This document shows positions 15,367 to 22,869 of a DNA stretch of 32,667 nt, in pieces. The notes beneath the pieces were generated by a model. That model searched no databases. It worked only from the letters and a program-made list of their open reading frames with translations, and was not told where the DNA came from. Source of the DNA: an uncultured Collinsella sp. (lineage in GTDB: Bacteria > Actinomycetota > Coriobacteriia > Coriobacteriales > Coriobacteriaceae); the NCBI GenBank assembly GCA_900762015.1, contig CAAFEX010000080.1, positions 1-32,667 on the forward strand, given 5' to 3'. Made by a program: the position numbers and the translations under genes. How positions within the stretch are numbered: the stretch's first letter is position 1; every line of letters starts with the position of its first letter.

Positions 15367-15795
15367 TTAGGCCATCTTGTTGAGCATGTCGACACGGATC
15401 TGGTGACGGCCGCCGGCGTACTGGGCGCGCAGGAACTCGCGGGCGATCTTCTTGGCGACCTCGGTGCCCACAACGCCCGGGCCCATGGTGACCATGCGCG
15501 AGCCGTTGTGCTCGCGGGTCATGTAGGCGGAGCGCTCGTCGGAAATGTTGGCGACGACCATGCCCTTGATCTTGACGGCGGCCATATAGGAGCCGACGCC
15601 GTACTTATCGAATGCGAAGCCCTGGGAATCCTTGTGCTCCAGCAGGTCCTTGGCAACGGCGGTCGCGGAATCGACAAAGTCCGCGGCAGGGGTCTCGGAA
15701 TAGTCGACGACCTCGTGACCGTCGGCGATGAGCATCTCCTTGATGGACTCCTTCATCGACATACCGTCGGCATCGGAAGCGATTACAACCCTCAT
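15367..15795 (-). CDS. lacA: Galactose-6-phosphate isomerase subunit LacA
   Basis: Partner of LacB in the heteromeric galactose-6-phosphate isomerase. At 142 residues it equals the usual LacA length. Recognisable blocks are RVVIASDADGMSMKESIKEM, DFVDSATAVAKDL, KIKGMVVANISDERSAYMTR, and the C-terminus GGRHQIRVDMLNKMA typical of LacA. The RpiB catalytic cysteine position is replaced, as expected for this subunit. AAGGAGGA lies about 8 nt before the ATG. It heads the minus-strand lacA-lacB-lacX-lacC operon, with GAAC/GTTC repeats upstream. Confidence 0.94.
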   Translation of the reverse strand: MRVVIASDADGMSMKESIKEMLIADGHEVVDYSETPAADFVDSATAVAKDLLEHKDSQGFAFDKYGVGSYMAAVKIKGMVVANISDERSAYMTREHNGSRMVTMGPGVVGTEVAKKIAREFLRAQYAGGRHQIRVDMLNKMA

Positions 15796-15889
15796 GACAT
15801 CCTCCTTGAGAGATACGCAGGTGCGTAGTTTCTGTTTGGAAGTGTTGAATCGCGTTCAGGTCCGGGCATCTGAATGTGCGGTTCTTCAC

Positions 15890-15975
15890 TGTTCATGTTT
15901 ATTTGAACACATTCGAACAGTAACTGCAACAACTATTTGTTTATCTTTGTTCTTTTTTGAACAAATACCGTTCAA
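15890..15975. promoter_or_regulatory. lacABXC promoter region with clustered GAAC/GTTC inverted repeats
   Basis: Contains TGTTCA-N8-TGAACA (15890-15909), a CGAACAG half-site, a perfect TTTGTTC-N6-GAACAAA (15946-15965), and ACCGTTCAA (15967-15975). Together GAACAAATACCGTTC forms another GAAC/GTTC pair. Multiple spaced repeats of this kind are usual for DeoR-family repressors. I infer control by the DeoR protein at 6080-6883. Confidence 0.6.
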
Positions 15976-16036
15976 AGATGATTGCTGACCGTTTGGGCAC
16001 GGCACGGACGTAGCGACCATGCGTTCAGTAAACAAA

Positions 16037-16069
16037 AAGGGCGGCCGAGAACGTGTCTCAGCCGCCCTT
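16037..16069 (-). terminator. Terminator of the unknown membrane protein gene
   Basis: A GGGCGGC-based stem (16037-16045 with 16061-16069, plus GAGA/TCTC inner pairs). On the minus strand it is followed by a T-rich run. It lies 35 bp after the stop of the 337-residue membrane protein gene. Confidence 0.8.
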
Positions 16070-16103
16070 CGGCGGTATTCCCCGGTATATACAGCTGTTT
16101 TAG

Positions 16104-17117
16104 CTACTCAGACCGTCCGCTCTTCTTGGCATGTTTGGACGGAGCGCTCAGAAAGCGACCCGTCAAATAGTTCGCCGGGCCGGAAATATCAACCCCCAGT
16201 AGCACGTGCCCCAGCCACAAAAACGCCGCGAGCACCAGAAGTGGAATCACGCACGAGGTCACGATCATCACGATGACACCTTCGATCAGATCGGTCACCT
16301 GCTGCACAATTTCATCGGTCATCTGCTTGGCACCGCTGGTCACCGATGTGACGAGACCCGAGGCGCCGTCGGCAAGCTGCTCAAGCACATTCTTGGACTC
16401 TGTGGACTCGGTCTTTTTCTTGCTTGCTTTGGAGCTGTCGCCATCTGCCACACCCGCAGCGTCGGCCGCCTTTTGCTCGGCCGCCTCGATGCTCACTCGA
16501 TACGTTTCGTCGACCTTTTGCGACACCCATACGCTTGCAGGCACCAAGGCCATTCCGATCATGGCGACCACCAGCACGCGAGTCGCCACGCGGCGCAGGA
16601 CGGCGCTCGTGCTCCAGCGCCCGTGAATGCCGAGCGACACCGCAAAGAGCACCAACGCAAACGGGATCAGGATGCCCAGGCCAACCGACCACAAAATGGT
16701 CAGCAGGTATTTCTCGAGGTAGAGCACGGCAAGCACGATGCCCAAGTTACCCGAAAGCTGCGCGAGCTGCTCGGCAACCGGCGTTCCCGTATCGCCCGGC
16801 AGCGCAGTGATACCCGCAGATAGGGCGACGCACGAGGTCGTGAGCGCCAAAACATTGCCCTTCTTTTGATCGATGACCTCAATGGTGGAGTCCCAAGTCT
16901 TGGTATCGGCGAAATGCGGACGAGCTACAAAGCCCGACAGCAGCGCCAGTACCACGAGCGCAACGATAAAGCCAATCTGCAGCTTTTTGTTTGCGCACAC
17001 GACATCGGACAGGCTGGGCTGCAGCTCGGTTACCGTCGTGTGCTCGGTTATCTGGACAGGACGTCCATGAGCCATCTCGTGCGCGTCTCTCTTTTGAATC
17101 GATCCGTTGTCCGGCAT
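16104..17117 (-). CDS. Membrane protein of unknown function
   Basis: A 337-residue protein I do not recognise. A hydrophilic N-terminus (1-45) is followed by hydrophobic segments near 47-65, 88-107 (weak), 123-141, 143-164, 180-198 and 279-304. A charged, Ala/Lys/Ser-rich segment (210-275, helical, possibly coiled coil) lies between the last two. The C-terminus (SKHAKKSGRSE) is basic, suggesting a cytoplasmic tail. The AGGAGG site about 8 nt before the ATG and its own terminator show it is a real single-gene unit. Its position inside the lac island does not reveal a role; no transporter or enzyme motif is visible. Confidence 0.75.
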   Translation of the reverse strand: MPDNGSIQKRDAHEMAHGRPVQITEHTTVTELQPSLSDVVCANKKLQIGFIVALVVLALLSGFVARPHFADTKTWDSTIEVIDQKKGNVLALTTSCVALSAGITALPGDTGTPVAEQLAQLSGNLGIVLAVLYLEKYLLTILWSVGLGILIPFALVLFAVSLGIHGRWSTSAVLRRVATRVLVVAMIGMALVPASVWVSQKVDETYRVSIEAAEQKAADAAGVADGDSSKASKKKTESTESKNVLEQLADGASGLVTSVTSGAKQMTDEIVQQVTDLIEGVIVMIVTSCVIPLLVLAAFLWLGHVLLGVDISGPANYLTGRFLSAPSKHAKKSGRSE

Positions 17118-17210
17118 TTGGATACCTCCTCATTCCGGCGTTTAATGCGAAAGGAAGTATACCCACCGAGCAAAAATCGAACGGGAGGACCAACGGAGCG
17201 CACCAAGACT

Positions 17211-17251
17211 GTCCCCAATGACTAGTCGTTTAAGAACGCCCCCAATGACTA
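17211..17251. repeat. Degenerate copy of the CCCCAATGACTA palindromic element
   Basis: Carries the word CCCCAATGACTA twice in direct orientation (17213-17224 and 17240-17251) around GTCGTTTAAGAACG. The second part matches the right half of the palindrome at 12529-12580 with a few changes. Confidence 0.65.
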
Positions 17252-17261
17252 TCTCGGGATG

Positions 17262-17328
17262 AGTTGCGGTGGAATAGGGATTGTTTTGCGCCCGCCGGCC
17301 CCTATTCAGCCCCTATTTCACCGCAACT
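17262..17328. repeat. 67-bp inverted repeat with 31-nt loop
   Basis: 18-bp arms, AGTTGCGGTGGAATAGGG (17262-17279) and CCCTATTTCACCGCAACT (17311-17328), pair with a single G/T. The layout resembles the element at 12590-12653 although the sequence differs. No T-tail is present. Confidence 0.75.
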
Positions 17329-17342
17329 TGAAGGAGAACAGA

Positions 17343-17375
17343 AAAAGCCCTGCCGCGGGTAGCGGCAGGGCTTTT
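17343..17375. terminator. Rho-independent terminator of lacF
   Basis: AAAAGCCCTGCCGC (17343-17356) pairs perfectly with 17362-17375 around a 5-nt loop. T-tracts on both strands allow termination in either direction; it ends the minus-strand EIIA gene 27 bp beyond its stop. Confidence 0.88.
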
Positions 17376-17402
17376 GGAAGGGGACTTGGTTGTGAGAACT
17401 CG

Positions 17403-17741
17403 TTAGGCGAGCTTGGCCTCGAGCTCGGCGATGCGCTTGTAGGCATCGATGGTAAAGCGGGTCTGCTTCTCAAGGATCATGGTCGTCATGAGGGTGTCCT
17501 GAGCGTGAGCCATGATGAAGGTCATCTCCATCTCGCCGCCGCCGGCCTCCTGCGAAAGCAGCTTGGTCTGCGTGTCGTGAGCGCCGATGAGCGCATCGCT
17601 GGCATCCTTGTGCAGCTGCTCGGCCTTCTCAAAATCACCTTCGCGAGCAGCATCGAGCGCTGCAAGCAGATCGGTCTGGGCGTCACCGGCGTATGCGACG
17701 ATCTCGAATCCAACCATCGAGATTTCTTCTTTGGTTGCCAT
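17403..17741 (-). CDS. lacF: PTS lactose/cellobiose-family EIIA component
   Basis: A soluble 112-residue phosphocarrier that passes phosphate from HPr to an EIIB domain. The phosphorylated histidine is His79 in MTFIMAHAQDTLM, with Asp82 as the trimer metal ligand; GFEIVAYAGDAQTDLLAALD at the N-terminus is typical of the family. The ATG at 17741 has AAAGGA about 8 nt upstream. It is transcribed alone, downstream of LacI-2, and is the only EIIA in the window while three EIICB permeases are present, so it probably serves all of them. The upstream region carries two copies of the GTGAACGG motif. Confidence 0.92.
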   Translation of the reverse strand: MATKEEISMVGFEIVAYAGDAQTDLLAALDAAREGDFEKAEQLHKDASDALIGAHDTQTKLLSQEAGGGEMEMTFIMAHAQDTLMTTMILEKQTRFTIDAYKRIAELEAKLA

Positions 17742-17815
17742 GTTGTGTTCCTTTCACATATGAACCAATGGAGAGCATCGCGTCCGGGCATACGCGCTGC
17801 GCTGTGTACGTTAGA

Positions 17816-17912
17816 AACAATAACATTCAAACAAAAAGGAACAATGCAAAACGCAATTATGCACTGTGAACGGCTGATTTTTGCCCGTGAACGGTTTTTA
17901 AACCAATTCGAA
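17816..17912. promoter_or_regulatory. lacF upstream region with two GTGAACGG motifs
   Basis: GTGAACGGC (17866-17874) and GTGAACGGT (17887-17895) are spaced 21 bp, two helical turns. Next to them are ATTCGAACAATATC (17903-17916) and GGAACAATG, also GAAC-type half-sites. No LacI-type CG-centred operator is seen here, which separates this promoter from the four LacI-controlled ones. Confidence 0.55.
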
Positions 17913-17955
17913 CAATATCAAACACGTTTAGCGACAGCCCAAACAGGTCCGCGCC

Positions 17956-18960
17956 CTAGCGCAAATCGCGCACCGTATCGCCCTTTACGAGCACGCCGGG
18001 AATCAGCATATGTTCCACGCCAGGCGCAACCCCCTCGGCGCCGGCGATCTTGTCGACCGCCCACATGCCGACGCGCTTGTTGTTAAAGCGCACCGTAGTC
18101 AGACGACGATCGGGCACGATCTCGCCTAGGCTGTCGTCAACGCCCACCACGCTCACGTCCTCGGGCACGCGCTTTCCGCGCGACTCGAGCCCGCGAATGC
18201 AGCCGTAGGCCATGGCGTCGTTGGAGGCATAAATGGCGGTGCAGGTCGGATCGTCCGCCAGAGCCTGACCGGCAGCATACCCGCTCTGCGCCGTCCAATC
18301 GCCACGGATGAATCGCGGCGGCTCAACACCATGCGCACGCAAAGTCTCGCGCCAGCCCTCCTCGCGCTGCATGCCCGAAAGCGAGCGCTCGGGACACGAG
18401 ATAAAGTGCACGGTCTTGTGTCCCTGTCCCAGCAAGTACTCGACAACCTGGCGCGAGCAATCAAACTGGTCGTTATCGACCGTCGAGCACAGCGGGTGCT
18501 CCAACATGGTAACGAGCACCGTCTGCATACCGGGCAGCGGCTCAAAGGTACCAAAGTCCGCCGGCATGCGATTCATGATCACAACCATGCCGTCCACCGG
18601 CAGCGCGCTCATGCGCGACGATGCGCTCTCGAGGGTATAGGGGTGTCCATCTACTTTAGTAAGGGTGATGGCATAGCCGTGTTTGTCGGCGGCGGCGGTA
18701 AAGCCCTCCATACGGTCGAGGTTACCGGTACCGGTAATGTTGAACATGGCGACGCCGACCGTCTTGAACTTGCCGCGACGCAGCGACCGGCCGGCAAAGT
18801 TTGGACGATAGCCAAGCGCGCGCATGGCGGCGCGCACGCGCTCCTTGGTCTCGGGGCGCACACTGGGCGAATCGTGCACGGTGCGCGAGACCGTCTGCTC
18901 CGAGACGCCCGCGAGGCGCGCCACGTCTTTGACGGATACCGATTTTTTAACAGCGGCCAT
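17956..18960 (-). CDS. LacI-family regulator divergent from lacE1-lacG1 (LacI-2)
   Basis: A 334-residue LacI/GalR repressor. The helix-turn-helix is SVKDVARLAGVSEQTVSRTV, the hinge is AMRALGYRPNFAGRSL, and the effector domain includes VSVVGVDDSLGEIVPD. Its recognition helix EQTVSRTV differs from those of the other three LacI proteins (QQTVSRVA, RQTVSRVV, LKTVSRVI), matching different operator half-sites. It is divergent from the first PTS/GH1 operon across 356 bp, so it likely controls that operon. Only a weak ribosome site (GAAAGA) precedes the ATG. Confidence 0.9.
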   Translation of the reverse strand: MAAVKKSVSVKDVARLAGVSEQTVSRTVHDSPSVRPETKERVRAAMRALGYRPNFAGRSLRRGKFKTVGVAMFNITGTGNLDRMEGFTAAADKHGYAITLTKVDGHPYTLESASSRMSALPVDGMVVIMNRMPADFGTFEPLPGMQTVLVTMLEHPLCSTVDNDQFDCSRQVVEYLLGQGHKTVHFISCPERSLSGMQREEGWRETLRAHGVEPPRFIRGDWTAQSGYAAGQALADDPTCTAIYASNDAMAYGCIRGLESRGKRVPEDVSVVGVDDSLGEIVPDRRLTTVRFNNKRVGMWAVDKIAGAEGVAPGVEHMLIPGVLVKGDTVRDLR

Positions 18961-19064
18961 AGGTCGATCTTTCTATGTCGACGATGCCATTGGTGGCATC
19001 CTACGCAGTCATTTTTAACGTCTTCAAGTATATCCAACGCCTCCCCCTCAATACGCTTACCACC

Positions 19065-19081
19065 CAAAACCTACCGTTCAC
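19065..19081. promoter_or_regulatory. Shared CCGTTCAC motif upstream of lacE1
   Basis: CAAAACCTACCGTTCAC. It contains the same 8-mer found at 9420, 28907 and, inverted, at 17866 and 17887. It is about 110 bp upstream of LacI-2 and 236 bp upstream of lacE1. Confidence 0.5.
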
Positions 19082-19120
19082 CGACAATCTTGCTTCCACG
19101 AACGGCTTTTGTCGCTCAAA

Positions 19121-19134
19121 TGTTAACGTTGCCA
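19121..19134. promoter_or_regulatory. LacI-2 operator O1
   Basis: TGTTAACGTTGCCA, a CG-centred LacI-type site. Its TTGCCA half is shared with the inverted site at 19240, and it differs from LacI-1 sites in that half. Confidence 0.65.
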
Positions 19135-19239
19135 TTGTGCAAACACAGAGCCACCGGGCGGCTCAAACGTTTACGCGCAAGGAATCGACGGCCCACAGGC
19201 ACAGGGGCCACCGGTTCGCGTCTTTTTTGTGCCGCAAAA

Positions 19240-19275
19240 TGGCAACGTCAACATTTTGGCAACCTAACGTCAAAA
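19240..19275. promoter_or_regulatory. LacI-2 operator O2 and adjacent half-site
   Basis: TGGCAACGTCAACA (19240-19253), an inverted relative of O1, is followed by a second TGGCAA and AACGTCA. The cluster ends about 45 bp before the lacE1 start, a blocking position. Confidence 0.65.
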
Positions 19276-19316
19276 GCTACCATCGTTGCTAACCCACCGA
19301 CTCTTAGGAGCTTTGC

Positions 19317-21092
19317 ATGGAGCAACTCATCGCCACCATCGAAAAAGGCCAGCCCTTTTTCAACGCGATCGCCCGCAACAAGTACCTCAAGGCGATCCGC
19401 GACGGTTTTATCTCCGTCATCCCCATCATCATCTTCTCGTCCATCTTCTGTCTGGTAGCCTCGGTCCCCAACATCTGGGGTTTCTACTGGCCCGATGACA
19501 TCAACAACGCCCTGTGGAAGTGCTACAACTACTCCATGGGCATCCTGGCCATCGCCTGCGCCGCTACCACGGCCAAGCACTTCGCCGACGCTCAGAACCG
19601 CGACCTGCCCAAGAACAACCAGATCAACTTTATCTCGTGCATGTGCGCGGCCATCATCGGCTTCTTGCTCCTTTCGAGCGACACCATCGCCACGGACGCT
19701 GCCAGCGGCTTCAACACCACCTACCTTGGCTCCAAGGGCCTGCTGACCGCCTTCATCGCTGCGTTTGTGACCGGCATCATCTACAAGTTCTTCATCAAGC
19801 GCAACATCACCGTCAAGATGCCCGAGCAGGTTCCGCCCAACATCTCGCAGACCTTTAAGGACATCATCCCCTTCTCCGTCTGCATCACCGTCTTTTGGGT
19901 CTTTGACATCGTCTTCCGCGCTGCCTTTGGCTTCTGCTTTGCCCAGGGCGTCATCCAGGTGTTCCAGCCCCTGTTCACCGCCGCCGACGGCTACATCGGC
20001 CTCGCTGTAATCTACGGCGCCATGAGCCTCTTCTGGTTCGTGGGCGTCCACGGCCCTTCGATCGTCGAGCCCGCCATCGCCGCCGCCCTCGTTGCCAACA
20101 TGACCGACAACCTGGCTGCGTTCCAGGCTGGTCAGCACGCTTCCGCTGTCCTGACCCAGGGTGCCCAGTACTTCGTCGTCTGCATGGGCGGCACCGGCGC
20201 CACGCTTGTCCTGGTCTTTATGTTCTGCTTCCTGGCCAAGTCTCAGGAGATGCGCGCCGTCGGTAAGGCAGCTATCGTCCCGGTCTGCTTCGCTGTCAAC
20301 GAGCCGCTGCTGTTCGCCGCGCCCATCGTGCTCAACCCCGTCTTCTTTGTCCCGTTTGTCTTTGCCCCGATCGCCAACATCTGGATCCTCAAGATCTTTA
20401 TCGACTTCTTGGGCATGAACGGCTTTATGTACACCCTGCCTTGGACCGTCCCCGGCCCCATCGGCACCATCATGGGCTTGGGCTTCCAGCCGCTCGCCTT
20501 TGTGATGCTCGCCATCATCCTGGTCGTCGACTTTGCCCTGTACTACCCGTTCTTCCGTGCCTATGACGCCCAGAAGTGCGCCGAGGAGGCCGAGATCTCC
20601 CAGGAGGAGCTCGCCGCCAAGAACGCCGAGAAGGCCGCCAAACTCAACGATGCCTTCCAGGGCAAGGCTGACGCCAAGAGCGTTGCTGCCGGCGCTGCCG
20701 CCGAGGCCGTGAAGGCTGACGCCCCCGCCGCTTCTGCAGCACCCGCTGCCGAGGCAACGACCACCAGCGACCTCAACGGCAAGCGCGTGCTCGTGCTCTG
20801 CCAGGGTGGCGGTACCTCGGGTCTGCTGGCCAACGCGCTGGCCAAGGCCGCCAAGGAGCGCGGCATCGATCTTGAGACCGCTGCCGAGGCCTATGGCAAC
20901 CACGTCGACATGCTCCCCGACTTTGATCTGGTCGTCCTGGCCCCGCAGGCTGCCAGCTACCTGGCCGACCTGCAGAAAGACTGCGAACGCGTGGGCAACA
21001 AGTGCGTCGCCTGCCGCGGCAAGCAGTACATCGAGCTCTCCCAGAACGGCGACAAATCTCTCGCCTTCGTAAGCGAGCAACTCTCGAAGTAA
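19317..21092 (+). CDS. lacE: PTS lactose-family EIICB permease (module 1)
   Basis: Membrane permease that imports a beta-galactoside (lactose most likely) or related beta-glycoside and phosphorylates it at C6. In 591 residues it joins an EIIC domain (1 to about 425; VGVHGPSIVEP and FAVNEPLLFAAPIVLNP mark the substrate site) through an Ala/Glu-rich linker to an EIIB domain from about 488 with phosphocysteine Cys495 in LVLCQGGGTSGLLA. This EIIB loop differs from LCAGAGTSA in the other two permeases. AGGAGC lies 6 nt before the ATG. It is the first gene of an operon with the GH1 gene 70 bp downstream. Phosphate must come from a separate EIIA, presumably LacF at 17403. Confidence 0.93.
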   Translation: MEQLIATIEKGQPFFNAIARNKYLKAIRDGFISVIPIIIFSSIFCLVASVPNIWGFYWPDDINNALWKCYNYSMGILAIACAATTAKHFADAQNRDLPKNNQINFISCMCAAIIGFLLLSSDTIATDAASGFNTTYLGSKGLLTAFIAAFVTGIIYKFFIKRNITVKMPEQVPPNISQTFKDIIPFSVCITVFWVFDIVFRAAFGFCFAQGVIQVFQPLFTAADGYIGLAVIYGAMSLFWFVGVHGPSIVEPAIAAALVANMTDNLAAFQAGQHASAVLTQGAQYFVVCMGGTGATLVLVFMFCFLAKSQEMRAVGKAAIVPVCFAVNEPLLFAAPIVLNPVFFVPFVFAPIANIWILKIFIDFLGMNGFMYTLPWTVPGPIGTIMGLGFQPLAFVMLAIILVVDFALYYPFFRAYDAQKCAEEAEISQEELAAKNAEKAAKLNDAFQGKADAKSVAAGAAAEAVKADAPAASAAPAAEATTTSDLNGKRVLVLCQGGGTSGLLANALAKAAKERGIDLETAAEAYGNHVDMLPDFDLVVLAPQAASYLADLQKDCERVGNKCVACRGKQYIELSQNGDKSLAFVSEQLSK

Positions 21093-21162
21093 GTAACGCT
21101 CAGAGCCAGCCGACCATCAACAGCCGGCTGGCACTTCGATTTAGACGATTGGATATTTCATC

Positions 21163-22602
21163 ATGTCCGTTAATCCTGCTAGCGTCACCAACCCGCCTGC
21201 GCAGTTTCCCGAGGACTTTGTCTTTGGCGGCGCCACCGCTGCCTACCAGGTAGAGGGCGAGACCCGCACTCACGGTAAGGGCAAGGTTGCCTGGGACGAC
21301 TTCCTGGAAGCCCAGGGGCGCTTTTCCCCCGATCCCGCTTCGGACTTCTACAACCAGTACCCCGTCGACCTGGAACTGTGCGAGGAGTTTGGCATCAACG
21401 GCATTCGCCTCTCCATCGCCTGGAGCCGCATCTTCCCCAACGGTACCGGCGAAATCAACCCCGAGGGCGTGCAGTTCTATCACGATCTCTTCGCCGAGTG
21501 CCATAAGCACCATGTTGAGCCGTTCGTCACGCTGCATCACTTTGACACGCCGCTTCCCCTCTTTGAGAAGGGCGACTTCCTCAACCGCGAGACTATCGAC
21601 GCCTTTGTGGACTTTGCCACCTTCTGCTTTAAGGAGTACGCCGACCAGGTAACCTACTGGTTCACCTTTAACGAGATTTGGGCCGACGCCTCCAACACCT
21701 ACATCGAGGGCACCTTCCCCGGTGGCGTCAAGGCGCATCTTGCCGAGGCCTTCCAGTGCGAGCACAACATGATGCTCGCCCACGCCAAGGCAGTACTGGC
21801 CTTCCACAACGGCGGTTTTAAGGGCAAGATTGGCGTCATTCAGTCGCTGGAGTTCAAGTACCCGCTCAACGAGAACGACCCCGCCGACATCAAAGCCGCC
21901 AACAACGAGCACGTGCTGCAAAACCAGTTCTTGCTCGACGCCACCTTCCGCGGCGACTACGCGCCCGACACCCTCGAGTGCGCTAACCGCCTGGCTGCCG
22001 TCTCGGGCGGCACCATCGAGATCTTGGACGAGGACCTCGAGATTATGCGCGAGGCCGCGCTCTACAACGATTACCTGGGCGTTAACAACTACCAGTGCCG
22101 TTTCTTGAAGGCTTACGATGGCGAGAACGACCTGCACCACAACGGTACGGGCGAGAAGGGCACCGGCCGCTGGCGCGTCAAGGGCATTGGCGAGCACGTG
22201 AACAAGCCTGGCATTCCCACCACCGACTGGGACTGGATCATCTATCCCGAGGGCCTGTTCGACCTGCTCGTCTACATTAAGCAGCGCTACCCCAACTACA
22301 AGCAGATCTTCATCACCGAGAACGGCATGGGCTACAAGGACCCCTACAAGGACGGTTTTGTGGACGACCAGCCGCGCATCGACTACATCGAGCAGCACCT
22401 GCGCTGGTTGCTCAAGGCCATGGAGGTGGGCGTCAACGTGGGCGGCTACTTCCTGTGGAGCCTGCAGGATCAGTTCTCTTGGACCAATGGCTACAACAAG
22501 CGTTACGGCTTCTTCTACGTTGACTTTGAAACCCAGAAGCGCACGCCCAAGGCAAGCGCATACTGGTATAAGCACGTGGCGCAGACCCGTCGTCTGGACT
22601 AG
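21163..22602 (+). CDS. lacG: GH1 6-phospho-beta-galactosidase (module 1)
   Basis: Hydrolyses phosphorylated beta-galactosides made by the PTS permease. A 479-residue GH1 barrel with the acid/base Glu171 in WFTFNEIW and nucleophile Glu386 in IFITENGMGY. The S439...K446-x-Y448 set (QFSWTNGYNKRYGFF) matches the phosphate-binding Ser/Lys/Tyr of LacG enzymes, so a 6-phospho substrate is very likely. The DWDWIIYPEGLFD stretch is also typical of the LacG branch. 6-phospho-beta-glucosidase activity cannot be fully ruled out. It follows lacE1 and ends before a strong terminator. Confidence 0.92.
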   Translation: MSVNPASVTNPPAQFPEDFVFGGATAAYQVEGETRTHGKGKVAWDDFLEAQGRFSPDPASDFYNQYPVDLELCEEFGINGIRLSIAWSRIFPNGTGEINPEGVQFYHDLFAECHKHHVEPFVTLHHFDTPLPLFEKGDFLNRETIDAFVDFATFCFKEYADQVTYWFTFNEIWADASNTYIEGTFPGGVKAHLAEAFQCEHNMMLAHAKAVLAFHNGGFKGKIGVIQSLEFKYPLNENDPADIKAANNEHVLQNQFLLDATFRGDYAPDTLECANRLAAVSGGTIEILDEDLEIMREAALYNDYLGVNNYQCRFLKAYDGENDLHHNGTGEKGTGRWRVKGIGEHVNKPGIPTTDWDWIIYPEGLFDLLVYIKQRYPNYKQIFITENGMGYKDPYKDGFVDDQPRIDYIEQHLRWLLKAMEVGVNVGGYFLWSLQDQFSWTNGYNKRYGFFYVDFETQKRTPKASAYWYKHVAQTRRLD

Positions 22603-22648
22603 TGGCTGGCGGGGTTGCCCGCTCACACAACCTGTCCCCATTTCTCAG

Positions 22649-22695
22649 CCGGGGGCGGCACGTCACACGGCGCGCCGCCCCCGGTCTTTTTGTTT
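22649..22695 (+). terminator. Rho-independent terminator of lacE1-lacG1
   Basis: An 11-bp all-GC stem (22649-22659 with 22674-22684) followed by TCTTTTTGTTTTT. Confidence 0.9.
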
Positions 22696-22713
22696 TTGGG
22701 CTGGTCGGGAGCC

Positions 22714-22778
22714 GTTTGTCTCGATCTGTAACATCTAGCCGAGTTTTTTGGTCCTAGCTGTTACAGATTGAGACGAAC
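22714..22778. repeat. Dispersed palindrome, type A copy 1
   Basis: A 25-bp stem (22714-22738 with 22754-22778) around a 15-nt loop. The arm GTTTGTCTCGATCTGTAACA is complementary except for two T/G-type pairs, and the inner CTAG/CTAG pairs extend it. Closely similar copies are at 27721-27789 and 32454-32516. It lies between convergent genes. Confidence 0.85.
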
Positions 22779-22797
22779 AGGATTACTCTTTCCGAAG

Positions 22798-22859
22798 AAT
22801 CTAAATCTGTAACACGTAGCCCGCTTTTGACCGTCTACCTGTTACAAATCGAGACAAAC
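22798..22859. repeat. Dispersed palindrome, type B copy 1
   Basis: Left arm CTAAATCTGTAACACGTAG and right arm CTACCTGTTACAAATCGAG flank CCCGCTTTTGACCGT. It is almost identical, loop included, to 32539-32591, and sits about 20 bp after the type A copy. Confidence 0.82.
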
Positions 22860-22869
22860 GGAGTAGGAC

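Noticed and set aside
19248..21080. A 610-codon open frame antisense to the module 1 permease (similar long antisense frames at 25672-27696 and 28997-30679)
   Set aside because: High third-position GC removes stops on the opposite strand. The products are low-complexity Gly/Asp/Val/His-rich chains, the sense frames encode clear PTS permeases, and no ribosome sites precede the antisense frames.
22714..22859. Palindromes considered as ordinary terminators of the flanking genes
   Set aside because: Separate strong terminators with T-tracts already follow the genes, and the palindromes lack T-tracts; their conserved loops also argue against a plain terminator.
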